Shown: positions 42,132 through 51,723 of the stretch, one piece after another | Layout of the letters: every line of letters begins with the position of its first letter | How positions within the stretch are numbered: the stretch's first letter is position 1 | From: CBDBON01 sp965208395 | GTDB lineage: Bacteria > Chloroflexota > Dehalococcoidia > Lucifugimonadales > CBDBON01 | Length of the DNA stretch: 64,000 bases | NCBI GenBank assembly: GCA_965208395.1 | Contig: CBDBON010000002.1 | Location: 1-64,000 of the forward strand | Direction: 5' to 3' | Position numbers and translations under genes: made by a program | The notes under the pieces: model-generated | What the model was told of the DNA's origin: nothing | Databases searched by the model: none | Seen by the model: the letters and a program-made list of their open reading frames with translations, nothing else

Positions 42132-44126
42132 ATGGATTTCCCGATTCCAACGCTCGGTGGCGGTCTATCCGAAGGCAGCGCTACGCTCCTGAAGGACTTC
42201 ACCGTTGCGATGGTGATTGCCGCCGCCGGACTGGCGCTGGCGAGGCTGGTCCGGCAGCCGCCGGTCCTGGGTTACCTCCTGGCCGGGATGATCATCGGGC
42301 CGTTCACGCTGCCGACGCCCCTCATCAGCAACCGCGATACCATCGAGCTGCTGGCCGAACTGGGACTCATCCTGCTGCTCTTCGGCATTGGACTGGAGCT
42401 GGGCTGGCGGCGAATTCGCAGCATCGGGTTTCAGGTGCTGGTGATCGGCGTCGTGGAAATCAGCGTGCTGACCCTCTTCGGGGTTTGGATCGCCAGCATC
42501 CTGCCCGGCATCGACGCGAGTCACGGCCTCTATCTGGGGGGAGCGATCGCCATCAGCAGCTCGGCTATCTTGCTGAAAGGGCTGCGAGACGGCGGCAATC
42601 TGGATGCGGGCTGGGGCCGGACGATCGTCGGGATACTGCTGGTGGAAGATTTCGCCGCCGTAATTCTCCTGACCATTCTGGCCGGCCTGGCGACTACGGG
42701 CACGGCGAGCCTGGCCGAAGCGGGGCTCCTGGTTGTCAAGCTCGGCGCATTCTGCATCGTGGTGTTGGTGATCGGCACGATGCTGGCCTCCAGGCTGATG
42801 CACCTGTTGTCGCGGTTCCAGTCGGACGAGACGCTGTTGCTGGCCAGCCTGGGATTCTGCTTCTTCCTGGCCCTGTGCGCCACTCTCCTGGGACTGTCTC
42901 CTGCCGCGGGCGCCTTCCTCATCGGGGTGGTGATCGGCGATACGGAAGCCGCCGGGCGGGTCACGCGAATGGTCGCGCCGGTACGCGACATGTTCGGCGC
43001 CCTGTTCTTCCTTTCGATTGGAATGCTCATCGACTACTCCACGCTGAACGACTACATATTGCCTGCGCTGGTGGTGGTGATGGTGTTCTCGTTCGGGAAG
43101 ATCGCCGCGAACACCGTCGGGTCAATACTGGCGGGCCGCAGCCCAAGCGACGCCCTGAAAGTGGGCATGACGATGCCACAGATGGGCGAGTTCTCCCTGG
43201 CCATAGGTCGCCTGAGTCCCGCAGGCGTGGTGAGTGGAGCGACGCTGGGACCGATCCTCACCATCTGTACGGCAATCACCTCGGTGCTCGCCCCCTTGTC
43301 CAGCCGCGCGGCATTCCCTCTATCCAGGTGGGCCGACCGGCGCACCCCTGCCCCTCTACGCCGGGTAATGCTCTCGATCACGCTCGGCGTAGATATATTC
43401 TGGTCTGCGTTGTCCCTGGCAGGAGAGACCGGCGAGCGGTTCCGCACCGTCGGACGGAGCATTCTGATCAATGTCAGCATCATCGGCGTCCTCGCCGCCG
43501 CCGGGACCGGTGTACTCTATGTTGCCCCGGAGACGCTGGACAGACTGCTCCCGTTGACCCCCGGGGCGACCGGACTGGTAATGGCCGGAGTGGTGATGGG
43601 CCTGAGCGCTCCCTCCGCGATCCGCATCTGGCGGTCACTGGGCACTCTCGCTCATCTCGCTACCATTACTCCCATCGCCTGGTCTGCCGGTTCCGGGAGG
43701 CTCGTGCGCTCGCGCACGCTGCAGTCCATGATCGAATACGGACTTGCGACGGTGTTGCTGTCGCTGTTGTTCCTGTTGAGCCTGCCGTTTGTCGTTCGAC
43801 TGTTCACCCTGGGCAGCTTGTCAACTCCGCTTTCGCTTCTCTTGTTGATTGCGCCGGCGTTGATGGTGGGAATCTTCAGCTTCCGAATCCACCGGATTCT
43901 GGAGCCGGCCTTCAGCGACACGTTCACACCCGAAGCGGAGGTCACAGATGCCGATGGTCCTGCAATCAAATCTGTTGACACAGAGCAGCCGCTGGTTAAC
44001 CCCCTGTCTTCCGCGATTGGACGCATGCTGTCGCGCCTGTTGACCGAAGCCCGTGAGCAGGAGGATGAAGCCGACGGAGCGTCAACTGACCCCGGAGGCG
44101 CCAACAGCCCCGGGGATACTCGTTAG
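42132..44126 (+). CDS. CPA2-type cation:proton antiporter
   Basis: A 664-residue KefB/CPA2-like antiporter. The N-terminal ~400 residues form the Na/H exchanger fold, with GIGLELGWRRIRS and LLVEDFAAVILL (conserved Asp) visible. The later part contains three or four more helices and a short polar tail. No RCK-N domain is attached, unlike KefB. It is probably co-transcribed with the SLC13-type gene and may exchange Na or K for protons. Confidence 0.85.
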   Translation: MDFPIPTLGGGLSEGSATLLKDFTVAMVIAAAGLALARLVRQPPVLGYLLAGMIIGPFTLPTPLISNRDTIELLAELGLILLLFGIGLELGWRRIRSIGFQVLVIGVVEISVLTLFGVWIASILPGIDASHGLYLGGAIAISSSAILLKGLRDGGNLDAGWGRTIVGILLVEDFAAVILLTILAGLATTGTASLAEAGLLVVKLGAFCIVVLVIGTMLASRLMHLLSRFQSDETLLLASLGFCFFLALCATLLGLSPAAGAFLIGVVIGDTEAAGRVTRMVAPVRDMFGALFFLSIGMLIDYSTLNDYILPALVVVMVFSFGKIAANTVGSILAGRSPSDALKVGMTMPQMGEFSLAIGRLSPAGVVSGATLGPILTICTAITSVLAPLSSRAAFPLSRWADRRTPAPLRRVMLSITLGVDIFWSALSLAGETGERFRTVGRSILINVSIIGVLAAAGTGVLYVAPETLDRLLPLTPGATGLVMAGVVMGLSAPSAIRIWRSLGTLAHLATITPIAWSAGSGRLVRSRTLQSMIEYGLATVLLSLLFLLSLPFVVRLFTLGSLSTPLSLLLLIAPALMVGIFSFRIHRILEPAFSDTFTPEAEVTDADGPAIKSVDTEQPLVNPLSSAIGRMLSRLLTEAREQEDEADGASTDPGGANSPGDTR

Positions 44127-44193
44127 ACCGTACCGGCATCGAGCCTGGAGCGTGGCGTTACCACCGGTGAATAATCGCCAGAGGAGACCGTAA

Positions 44194-44814
44194 ATGACGC
44201 CTGAGCTGAGTGTGGAAGCGATATTCCCAAACGGGCTGAACGTGGATGATGCAATCCAGCTGGTGTGGCCCGTGGCGGTCTATGTCGTCGGCATCGCCCT
44301 GTACGCCGTCTTCGTATTCAAGTTCTACCGGTTCGTCGCCACGCGCGATATGTTCACGCTGAATCTGTCTGGATACGAAGAGTCGCGCCGCCCGTGGCGG
44401 CGCGGCCTGATGCACATCGCCCTCTATGGAGCGAGATACCTTGTACTGTTCCCCGCGTTCGCCTTCTTCTGGTTCGTGGTCCTCACGCTGCTCCTGTCAT
44501 TCATGGCAAAAGAAAGAGCCCTCTCGGACATCCTGCTGATATCGATGGCCACCGTCAGCGCCATCAGGGTCGCAGCCTACTACAACGAAGATCTGTCGCG
44601 CGATCTCGCCAAGATCCTGCCGTTCGCGGTGCTGGGCATCTTTCTGGTCGATGCGTCGTTCTTTGAGATCGACGAGTCCTTGGACGTCCTGAGGGAGGCC
44701 GGTGATCACCGGGAGAGCATATTCTACTATCTCCTGTTGTTGGTGGCGGTTGAGTTCGTTTTGCGCCTCACACTCGGGATCTTCTCACTGCTCACTTTGA
44801 GAAGAGGCTCCTGA
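44194..44814 (+). CDS. Hypothetical five-helix membrane protein
   Basis: A 206-residue protein with about five hydrophobic segments (25-48, 76-105, 115-132, 140-156, 178-202) and no soluble domain. AGAGGAG precedes the ATG. It follows the antiporter after 67 bp in the same direction, so a linked role in ion transport is possible. I recognise no family. Confidence 0.65.
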   Translation: MTPELSVEAIFPNGLNVDDAIQLVWPVAVYVVGIALYAVFVFKFYRFVATRDMFTLNLSGYEESRRPWRRGLMHIALYGARYLVLFPAFAFFWFVVLTLLLSFMAKERALSDILLISMATVSAIRVAAYYNEDLSRDLAKILPFAVLGIFLVDASFFEIDESLDVLREAGDHRESIFYYLLLLVAVEFVLRLTLGIFSLLTLRRGS

Positions 44815-44946
44815 GCCAGCGGAACCGTCGACGGGGAGCAACACCCGGAGTCTCAGGGACCGCACTCAACTCACCCCTGATCCGGTTTCGCAGTCTTCGA
44901 TGCGTCGTTGGGCGGGTCTCTCCTGCACACTTCGCAGGTATCAGCT

Positions 44947-46125
44947 TCAGGTATTCCCGGCCTCGTCAGGCTCGGCCGGAGCATCTGGCGCTCCGGTTTC
45001 CACGGCGACTTCCACGCTGCTCACGGCCGAGTTAGCCCCGCTCCACTCTCTGTAGAAGTACGTAAACGTGTCCCGCGCTATCGCTACCATGGGCACCCCG
45101 ATAAGCATTCCCCACAGTCCGAAGATGTCGCTTGCAATGACCAGGGTCGTCATTATGACAACGGGATGGAGTCTGAGAACCCTGCCCTGAATTCGGGGCG
45201 AGATGATGTTGCTTTCGAAGAACTGGACGACTATGTACACCAGGGCCACCCAGATCAGCTTGCTAGGGTCGGTTGCCAGCACGACGATGAGTCCCGGAAC
45301 GGCTCCGAGTATCGCGCCGACTATGGGAATGAGCCCCAGCACCCCGGCCAGGAGTCCGAGGGTGATCGCGAAATCCACGTCTAGGAGAAAGAGCCCTATG
45401 AATACACCTCCGCCGACGATGGAGGCGCTGATGAGCTGCGCCCGCACATACGAACCGATGACTTCGTGAGCGAGCCCGAGTACGTTTCTCGTGTGCCTGG
45501 CAACACCATCAGGCAGGGCGGAGTACATGCCGCCGGAGAGGCCCTCTTTGTCCTTTAGCATGTAGAAGAGCAGGACAGGCACGACCACCAGCCCGAACAG
45601 GACTGAAATCGTGCCGGTGACTCGGCTGATCGTCTTATTCAGGATGTTCAGCGCGGCGCCGCCCACCACGCCGCCTGCCGAACGCAGCCACTCTTCAACC
45701 TGAACCTGGACTTCCTCGGGGACCTGACGGTCGAACTCTTCGGACCACTCCTCGAATGTGGCCTTCGCGCGCTCGAACAGGCGGGGGGCATCGTCTATGA
45801 AGTCCCGGGTCTCTTCGACTACTGGCTGGAAGGTGATGTAGATGAAGAAGGCGACTGCCGCGAAGGAGACCAGATAGACGACCCCTATCGAAACGAGCCT
45901 TGCGGCCGATGGATAGCGTCGGTATCCGGGTAGGTGGGTCTCTATGTACGAGACGATCGGAAACAGCAGCTCGGCCAGTATGATGCTGATTATCAGCGGC
46001 ACAATCGACCCAAGCGCCGCAAAGAGGACTACGGCCACGGTCACTGCGGCAACGGCGACAAGTCCTGGGAGCCTCCATCGCTCCCACAACGAAGGCGCCG
46101 AGCCCGTGTCGCCGGTCCGTGCCAT
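44947..46125 (-). CDS. AI-2E family transporter
   Basis: A 392-residue permease of the AI-2 exporter/TqsA/YdiK family. It has about eight helices with the long central amphipathic region (EETRDFIDDAPRLFERAKA) and the typical C-terminal segments GLIPIVGAILGAVPG and GLWGMLIGVPMVAIARD. The ATG at 46125 is preferred; a TTG start seven codons earlier is possible. Family members transport varied substrates, including sodium-proton exchange, so AI-2 export should not be assumed. Confidence 0.88.
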   Translation of the reverse strand: MARTGDTGSAPSLWERWRLPGLVAVAAVTVAVVLFAALGSIVPLIISIILAELLFPIVSYIETHLPGYRRYPSAARLVSIGVVYLVSFAAVAFFIYITFQPVVEETRDFIDDAPRLFERAKATFEEWSEEFDRQVPEEVQVQVEEWLRSAGGVVGGAALNILNKTISRVTGTISVLFGLVVVPVLLFYMLKDKEGLSGGMYSALPDGVARHTRNVLGLAHEVIGSYVRAQLISASIVGGGVFIGLFLLDVDFAITLGLLAGVLGLIPIVGAILGAVPGLIVVLATDPSKLIWVALVYIVVQFFESNIISPRIQGRVLRLHPVVIMTTLVIASDIFGLWGMLIGVPMVAIARDTFTYFYREWSGANSAVSSVEVAVETGAPDAPAEPDEAGNT

Positions 46126-46239
46126 GCTTCGACCTGGCTCCTTCAATAGCCTTCCGATCTCGCTGCAACTGCCACCGTCAGGATACGAAAGACGGTGTTA
46201 TGGTAGCGCTCTAGAACTGACGGCGCACGTCTGAAACAG

Positions 46240-46263
46240 AGGCTCCGCCCTGGGGCGGAGCCT
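46240..46263 (-). terminator. Strong hairpin downstream of the helical repeat protein gene
   Basis: AGGCTCCGCC and GGCGGAGCCT form a perfect 10-bp stem with a CTGG loop. On the minus strand it follows the stop at 46318 by 54 bp and is trailed only by a weak T-run (CTGTTTC), so it may be a terminator or a processing hairpin. Confidence 0.55.
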
Positions 46264-46317
46264 CGATAATCGGACCGAACGATGCGGGCGTATCAGGTGC
46301 CGCATCCTGTGGTTGCC

Positions 46318-47160
46318 TTACTTCTCTTCGGCCTTCTCGTCCGAGGTTGCGGACTCTACGACCACGCGCACGCCCTGGATCGTGCCGGTTGCCGCCTTTC
46401 TGACCGCGTCGCCGGCAGCGTCGCTTACATCGTAGGCAGCTTCGATTGCCCCTGTTGCCACGGCCGCCGCAGTCTTCTCCGCGTCGACACCCACGGACCT
46501 GGCGGCGTTGATCGAGCCGGTTACGGCCGCAACGGCCACCTGTCCCAGGTCCTCGCCGACAGCCGCCGCGCTGCTGATCAGCTGTCTGGACGTGTCTCGC
46601 GCAGCCGTATTCACGTCTCCGCCCGTACTCGCGACGGCCGTGATGACTCCGGCGACCGTCCCCTGGGCGGCGGTGGTCAACGCTCCTCCGATCTCTCGCG
46701 TTCCGTCTATCGCCCCCCGGGTTACCTGGACCACCGACTGTTCCGCCGTAAGGCCGACCGAAGCGCCTCCTCTCAGGGCTCCCTCCACGGCGCCCTGAGC
46801 GGCAGTTCCCAGCTCCGCGCCGGCGTCACTGGAGCCGCGTATGGCGCCCACCACAACATCGTGGAGCATCGTGGTGGTAGCCGTGGCAACCTGGCCCGTG
46901 CCCTCGATCACCCCGATGGCCGAGTCCCTGATCACCGACCCCGCTTCGCCGCCGACTCTCCCTGTGGCCTGTAGCACGCCTACGATTGCATCCTGGGCGA
47001 GGAGCCCCGCCTCACCGCCAACCGAGCGAGCGCTCTTAAGGGCGTTGACAGTGGTGTCCCGGACCACATCGACGGCCACCCCTGTGACTTGGCCCGTGCC
47101 GCGCATCGTACCGGACAACGAATCCCTGACGGCCGATCCTACTCTTCCAAGTACCGACAT
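46318..47160 (-). CDS. Repetitive Ala/Gly/Val-rich amphipathic helical protein
   Basis: A 280-residue protein built from ~11-residue steps and ~33-residue blocks such as GAIRGSSDAGAELGTAAQGA, GAIDGTREIGGALTTAAQGT and GSINAARSVGVDAEKTAAAV. It lacks Trp and Cys and is mostly small residues with regularly spaced Val and Ile, like LEA-type or apolipoprotein-like surface helices. CAGGAGG precedes the ATG at 47160; an upstream 15-codon extension is less likely. Roles in membrane or granule coating or desiccation protection are only possibilities. Confidence 0.7.
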   Translation of the reverse strand: MSVLGRVGSAVRDSLSGTMRGTGQVTGVAVDVVRDTTVNALKSARSVGGEAGLLAQDAIVGVLQATGRVGGEAGSVIRDSAIGVIEGTGQVATATTTMLHDVVVGAIRGSSDAGAELGTAAQGAVEGALRGGASVGLTAEQSVVQVTRGAIDGTREIGGALTTAAQGTVAGVITAVASTGGDVNTAARDTSRQLISSAAAVGEDLGQVAVAAVTGSINAARSVGVDAEKTAAAVATGAIEAAYDVSDAAGDAVRKAATGTIQGVRVVVESATSDEKAEEK

Positions 47161-47370
47161 CGCATCCTCCTGTCGCAGTTGGTCTGGGTATTGCCGAGAG
47201 TCCACATGTTATCACATGTATTTTGAAAGCCCATCTCCGCGTAATCGGCTACAATGGCTCACCGCCGGACTGGAAACACGGAGCGCAGAGGGGACACCCC
47301 TTCTGCAACGGGTCTGGGGCCGCGGCCCCAGACATTCCTCCCTTCGTCGGAGGGGGCAGGGGGATGATCG

Positions 47371-48468
47371 ATGAAGGTCACTGACGTCAGGATGGAGAAC
47401 TACCGCTGGGACCGGGCGAAGCCGATCCGCAACGGGCGATACGTCTACCCGACCGCGGGGCTCAACGCCGTCAAGGTGGAGACGGACGAGGGGATCGAGG
47501 GTGTCGGACTGGCCGGCGGCGTGATGGGCGCGGAGGAGATCGGCTCGTCGATCCTGGACCACCTGCGGCAGTACGTCGTCGGGCAGGACCCGTTCGACAC
47601 CGAGAGGGTCTGGGACGACATGTGGCAGCCGAAGCTGGTCGGACGCAGGGGGATCACGACCCGCGTCATCGGCGGGATAGACACCGCTCTGTGGGACATC
47701 AAGGGGAAGGCGACGGGGCTGCCCGTCTACAAGCTGCTCGGCGGCTTCGCCGACCGCGTTCCCGTCTACATCGCGGGCGGCTACTACGAGGAGGGCAAGG
47801 GCCTAAGGGAGCTGGCCGAGGAGATGGAGGAGAGCGTCGCGATGGGCGCCAACGCCATCAAGATGAAGATCGGCGGGGTCCCCATCAACGAGGACGTGGA
47901 GAGGGTCAGGGTCGTCAGGGAGGCGGTCGGCCCCGGGGTCAAGCTCATGGTCGACGCCAACTGCGCCTACCGCTACTACGAGGCTATCGAGATCGCCAGG
48001 AAGATGGAGCCCTATGACATTTTCTGGTTCGAGGAGCCGGTCAACCCCGACGACTACGAGGGGCACAGGCTGGTCAGCCAGGCGACGACGATACCGGTCG
48101 CGACGGGCGAGAACGAGTACACGCGCTACGGCTTCCGGGACCTGATAGAGCGCCGCTGCGCGGCCATAATCCAGCCCGACGCACTGGTCATGGGAGGGAT
48201 CACCGAGTTCATGAAGGTCGCCGCGCTGGCCCAGGCGCACGACCTGCCCGTCGCCCCGCACGGCAACCAGGACGTCCACGTCCACCTGGTTGCGGCGATC
48301 CCGAACGGCCTGACGGTGGAGTACTACCGAGGGTCGACCGACCCCATGTGGGCGACCATGTTCCGGCACGCGCTGGAGGTGAGTGACGGCTGCGTCAGCC
48401 CTCCCGACCGTCCGGGCATGGGGATCGAGCTGAACGAGGAGGCGCTGGCGCCCTACCGCATCGGGTAG
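47371..48468 (+). CDS. Enolase-superfamily (mandelate racemase-like) enzyme, second
   Basis: A 365-residue member with clear MR-subgroup catalysis: Lys-x-Lys in AIKMKIGG, the metal ligands Asp of LMVDANCAY, Glu of WFEEPV and Glu of TGENEY, and the His of APHGNQD at the Asp-His dyad position. Likely an acid-sugar dehydratase or racemase. It differs from the 28207 protein, which has KIH in place of KMK. No catabolic operon surrounds it. Confidence 0.87.
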   Translation: MKVTDVRMENYRWDRAKPIRNGRYVYPTAGLNAVKVETDEGIEGVGLAGGVMGAEEIGSSILDHLRQYVVGQDPFDTERVWDDMWQPKLVGRRGITTRVIGGIDTALWDIKGKATGLPVYKLLGGFADRVPVYIAGGYYEEGKGLRELAEEMEESVAMGANAIKMKIGGVPINEDVERVRVVREAVGPGVKLMVDANCAYRYYEAIEIARKMEPYDIFWFEEPVNPDDYEGHRLVSQATTIPVATGENEYTRYGFRDLIERRCAAIIQPDALVMGGITEFMKVAALAQAHDLPVAPHGNQDVHVHLVAAIPNGLTVEYYRGSTDPMWATMFRHALEVSDGCVSPPDRPGMGIELNEEALAPYRIG

Positions 48469-48503
48469 GAGCGGCGTCTTCAGCCCAGGGGATTCGGTCG
48501 ACG

Positions 48504-48538
48504 CCCGTTGTGGTTCGACAGCCTCGCCACGAACGGGC
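48504..48538. repeat. REP-like palindrome
   Basis: CCCGTTGTGGTTCGACAGCC and its inverse ending CCACGAACGGG form an imperfect long inverted repeat between the enolase-like and lipoprotein genes. It is the same family as near 26771 and 29445. Confidence 0.6.
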
Positions 48539-48587
48539 GAGGAGGCCACCGGAGACACACATCGTCTCGCCGATATGGGAGTACGCG

Positions 48588-49532
48588 ATGTCGGAAGGCG
48601 TGAGGATCCGATGGGGGATGCTCTCGGCGGGCACACTGCTTGGAGTGGCGATTGCTTGGGGGTGCGGAGGCGGAGCTTCGGACGGACCGCTGGAGCTCGT
48701 CCCGCCCGACGCTTCGAGTGTCACCGTAATCGACGTCGAGCGGATACGCGGAGAGGCGGCGGGTAAACTCACGGACGTACTCGAGGAGGTGTGGGGTGCT
48801 GACTCCAGCGAGGACCTCCAGTCTCTCTTCGACGATCTCGTGATCATGGGATCGACTGACTGGGGCAGTACCCCCAAGAACATAGGGTTCCTCTTCGACG
48901 ATCTCAAGTTCCTGGTGAGGGTGGCGCTCGATGAGGATGGGAGGATGCTCATCCTGGAGGGAGGGTTTGGGTTCGAGGATATCCGTGACGAGCTCGACGC
49001 CGCGGACTTCGACGACGACCGGCACCGTGGCTATGAGATATGGGAGCATGAGGAGGGAGGGAGCTCCCGGGCGGTGGCCCTGATCGAAGGCCGCGGTCAG
49101 GCGGTAATGGGAGATGCCGACGCTGTCAAGAGCGTGTTGGAGACACTGGACCGCGGCTCTGGCTCGCTCCTCGATATCAACGACAGCGAGCTAGCCCGGG
49201 TGTTGAAGAGGGCCGGAGAGGGCTGGATCGTCGACGCGCACGACACCTGTTTTCTGTCCGAAGACAGCGGCTGCCTCTCCTCGGCGACCGTCGCATCGAG
49301 GGTCGACGGGGAGTACCTGGTTGAAGCTCTGTACCTGTTCAGAAGCGAACGGTCGGCCGAGTCGGACATGGATGATGTCAAGGGCTACCTCAGGGACTCG
49401 TTGGGAGACCTGTACGACGAGGTGCGTGCCGACGGAGAGTTCGTCGTCGCAGACCTAAAGGTGGACGAAGACGGGATAGCAAACTTCTTGGTTCTGATGG
49501 CGATGCCGAGTCTCGCCGTATGGGCCCGCTAG
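48588..49532 (+). CDS. Predicted lipoprotein, DUF3352-like
   Basis: A 314-residue secreted protein. The N-terminus GMLSAGTLLGVAIAWGCGGG fits a lipobox with Cys at the cleavage site. The rest is an acidic soluble domain opening LVPPDASSVTVIDVERIRG, similar in style to DUF3352-type proteins. GGGAG precedes the ATG. The function is unknown. Confidence 0.7.
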   Translation: MSEGVRIRWGMLSAGTLLGVAIAWGCGGGASDGPLELVPPDASSVTVIDVERIRGEAAGKLTDVLEEVWGADSSEDLQSLFDDLVIMGSTDWGSTPKNIGFLFDDLKFLVRVALDEDGRMLILEGGFGFEDIRDELDAADFDDDRHRGYEIWEHEEGGSSRAVALIEGRGQAVMGDADAVKSVLETLDRGSGSLLDINDSELARVLKRAGEGWIVDAHDTCFLSEDSGCLSSATVASRVDGEYLVEALYLFRSERSAESDMDDVKGYLRDSLGDLYDEVRADGEFVVADLKVDEDGIANFLVLMAMPSLAVWAR

Positions 49533-49543
49533 CGGTGCGACGC

Positions 49544-49557
49544 CGCCCCTTGGGGCG
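49544..49557. terminator. Short GC hairpin between convergent genes
   Basis: CGCCCC-TT-GGGGCG lies in the 49-bp gap between convergent genes. The T-tract is weak, so a bidirectional terminator is only possible. Confidence 0.4.
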
Positions 49558-49581
49558 TTGAGCAGTTACGTTTGGAGAGCG

Positions 49582-50751
49582 CTACTCGGCGGTCTCCGCG
49601 TCTTCGGAGAGCAGCCTCGTCACGGCAGCTCGCGCCGACTCGATCTCGATTCCGCTCTCCTTCAAGACCTGCGAGGCCACACCATCGTCGGCCAACAGCA
49701 GGCCCAGCAGGATATGCTCGGCCCCAACCTGTCCACCAAAGAGCATGAACGCTTCCGTTCCTGCCAGGCGGAGTACACGCTGGCTCGCCTCGCTCAGGTC
49801 CGGCGACTCGACAGATGCCCAGTCCCCGTGCTCGCCCTTCTCTTCCAGCTTCGATCTGGCCTCAGCCAAGTCGAGACCGAGTTCGGCCGCTACCCTTGCG
49901 CCCGCGCCCTCAGGATCATCGATGAGCGCCACCAGTATGTCGGCGGGCTCGGTCTCGTCGTGTCCGAGCCGCCTGGCTTGCACACGGGCCCGACTCAGTA
50001 GGCCCTTGGCCTCTTCCAGGAACCGGTCATCGAGCATTTCGACTGGGCGCGTTAGCCTTGGCTGAAACTGGTTGCCCTCTTCCGGGTCGAAGCTGACGCC
50101 GGCACGGTCGAGCACATCCTCCTCGACGTAGATGGACGCTCCGGTGCGGACGGCCAGAGCGATGGCATCGCTCGGTCTGGAGTCGCGCTCGACGGTCGTG
50201 CCGTTGCGCTGCAAAATCACCTTCGCGAGGAACGTGTCTCCCTTCAGCTCGCTCACCACGACGCGGACCACCTTCGCGCCCAGGTCGCCGATCATCGAGT
50301 CCATCAGGTCGTGGGTCATCGGGCGAGGCATCTCCTTGCCCTGGAGCTTGAGCGCGATCGATACGCCTTCGGCCAAGCCCACCCAGATCGGCAGGTACTT
50401 GCTCACCTCCTTCCCCTTGAGCACGACCACCCGTTGGTGAGTACTGGGATTCGCCATTACCCGATCGACGGTCACTTCAAGCATGTCGATACTCTCCCTT
50501 TGTTCGATGTGTGTCTGCATGTGCGACCAGCTGGCGAACCCGTACTCCATCGCCACGACGCGCTGGGCGTCGCGAAGTGATTGAGGGGGTCGCGCCAGGT
50601 CGTCGTCCAACGCCCCGGAAAGCCGGGACAGCGACTCCCGAAAGCGCACGAGAGCCTGGGAATGTCCGGCTCGATATGCCTTCAGGAGTTCTTTGGCCTG
50701 CTTCTTGAGCTGCTCAAGATTCGGGCGTGCGGGCAGGGGGCGAGGGGGCAT
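49582..50751 (-). CDS. DUF151 bifunctional-nuclease-like domain fused to Clp N domain
   Basis: A 389-residue three-part protein. The N-terminus (5-85) resembles the helical cap found before ankyrin-type repeats (LEQLKKQAKELLKAYRAGH ... EYGFASWSHMQ). The middle (~88-220) is a DUF151/BFN domain with SRPSDAIALAVRTGASIYV. The C-terminus (~245-385) contains ClpA/ClpC N-domain repeats (ARRLGHDETEPADILVALI and GAEHILLGLLL). There is no AAA module, so it is not a Clp ATPase. It could be an adaptor linking a nuclease-like fold to proteolysis. The ATG at 50751 follows AAAGGAG. Confidence 0.78.
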   Translation of the reverse strand: MPPRPLPARPNLEQLKKQAKELLKAYRAGHSQALVRFRESLSRLSGALDDDLARPPQSLRDAQRVVAMEYGFASWSHMQTHIEQRESIDMLEVTVDRVMANPSTHQRVVVLKGKEVSKYLPIWVGLAEGVSIALKLQGKEMPRPMTHDLMDSMIGDLGAKVVRVVVSELKGDTFLAKVILQRNGTTVERDSRPSDAIALAVRTGASIYVEEDVLDRAGVSFDPEEGNQFQPRLTRPVEMLDDRFLEEAKGLLSRARVQARRLGHDETEPADILVALIDDPEGAGARVAAELGLDLAEARSKLEEKGEHGDWASVESPDLSEASQRVLRLAGTEAFMLFGGQVGAEHILLGLLLADDGVASQVLKESGIEIESARAAVTRLLSEDAETAE

Positions 50752-50947
50752 AGGCACTCCTTTCCGTTAGCCCGGCGCCCGCGTGGTCAGGCAGAAAAGA
50801 GTGTACGCTGTAGAGGCGTGAAGGGGGTAGGCTCAGCCTTTGCGCGAGCTCGGAGGCTTCCCCCGAAGCACGTCTTGCATCATAGTCGGCGCGTCGAGCG
50901 GTGTCAATGTCGAGGAGGTCGGTAGGGCATAGCTGGGGTCATCCTCG

Positions 50948-50975
50948 CCCCCCTCTCCAATCGAGGGAGAGGGGG
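50948..50975. other. GC hairpin downstream of rplY
   Basis: CCCCCTCTCC and GGAGAGGGGG pair around a short loop in the 258-bp gap between rplY and the DUF151 gene. No T-tract follows. The rest of the gap shows no gene. Confidence 0.4.
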
Positions 50976-51009
50976 TAAGGACCCGGCTCCACAGATACCC
51001 TGGGGAGCG

Positions 51010-51660
51010 CTACTCCTCGGTCTCGTCGGAGGGGGCGGCGCCCTCCCCCTCCTCGGCCTCCAGGTCGAGCTCATCCTCGTCGGGCCGCTCGTCCTCCACC
51101 TCGAGCCTCGGCGGGCTCACCCGGGCGACCATCTCGTCCGGGTCGCTGACCAGGGTAACGGCGGGGCCGAGCTCGATGTCCCGGACGAAGACGCCCTTCT
51201 CGAAGTCGTCCAGCTGAGAGACGTCCACCTGCAGCGACGCCGGGACGTCCATCGGGAGAGCCTCCACCAGCAGGCTGAGGAGCGGCTGCAGCAGGGTGCC
51301 GCCCAGCTCCCTGACCGCGGGTGATGAGCCGGTGAGCGCGATCGGCACCTCCGCCTGTATGGCGCGGGAGACGTCCACCCGCAGGAAGTCGACGTGCAGC
51401 ACCTCCTCGGTCACCGGGTGCCGCTGGATCTCTCTCACGAAGCAGATGTTCTCGCCCTCGGCGTCAAGCTCCAGCGAGAGAGGGATGTTGGTGCCCACCT
51501 GCGGGAGCACTTTCCGGAGCACGTGGGCCTCCGCCTGCAGCGCCTGCGACTCGATCCCTCGGCCGTAGAGGTGGACGGGCACCTGCCCGCTCCTCCGCAG
51601 CTCCTTGACCTTCTTGCCAGTGACGCTCCTCGGCGAGAGCTTCAGCGTAACAACGTCCAT
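51010..51660 (-). CDS. rplY: Ribosomal protein bL25 (Ctc/TL5 type)
   Basis: A 216-residue long-form bL25 that binds 5S rRNA. LSPRSVTGKKVKELRRSGQVPVHLYGRG is the typical N-terminal domain and the second beta domain follows (~95-185). The last ~35 residues are strongly acidic. AAAGGAG seven bases before the ATG at 51660 fixes the start. It marks the last clear housekeeping gene before the phage-like region. Confidence 0.92.
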   Translation of the reverse strand: MDVVTLKLSPRSVTGKKVKELRRSGQVPVHLYGRGIESQALQAEAHVLRKVLPQVGTNIPLSLELDAEGENICFVREIQRHPVTEEVLHVDFLRVDVSRAIQAEVPIALTGSSPAVRELGGTLLQPLLSLLVEALPMDVPASLQVDVSQLDDFEKGVFVRDIELGPAVTLVSDPDEMVARVSPPRLEVEDERPDEDELDLEAEEGEGAAPSDETEE

Positions 51661-51723
51661 CTCACGGCTCCTTTTTCCAGCCTGTATCGGGCGGCCTACC
51701 ATTCTAGCATACGCCCCCACGGG

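Noticed and set aside
41561..43978. Very long frame overlapping the two transporter genes on the same strand
   Set aside because: It is out of frame with both transporters and encodes low-complexity Arg/Gly-rich sequence with no domain.
50752..51009. tRNA or small RNA gene in the gap downstream of rplY
   Set aside because: No cloverleaf or conserved T-loop sequence is seen; only one GC hairpin. I found no tRNA or rRNA anywhere in the window by eye.
51661..51723. Phage attachment site at the rplY edge
   Set aside because: No tRNA, integrase or matching direct repeat at the other end is visible within the window.
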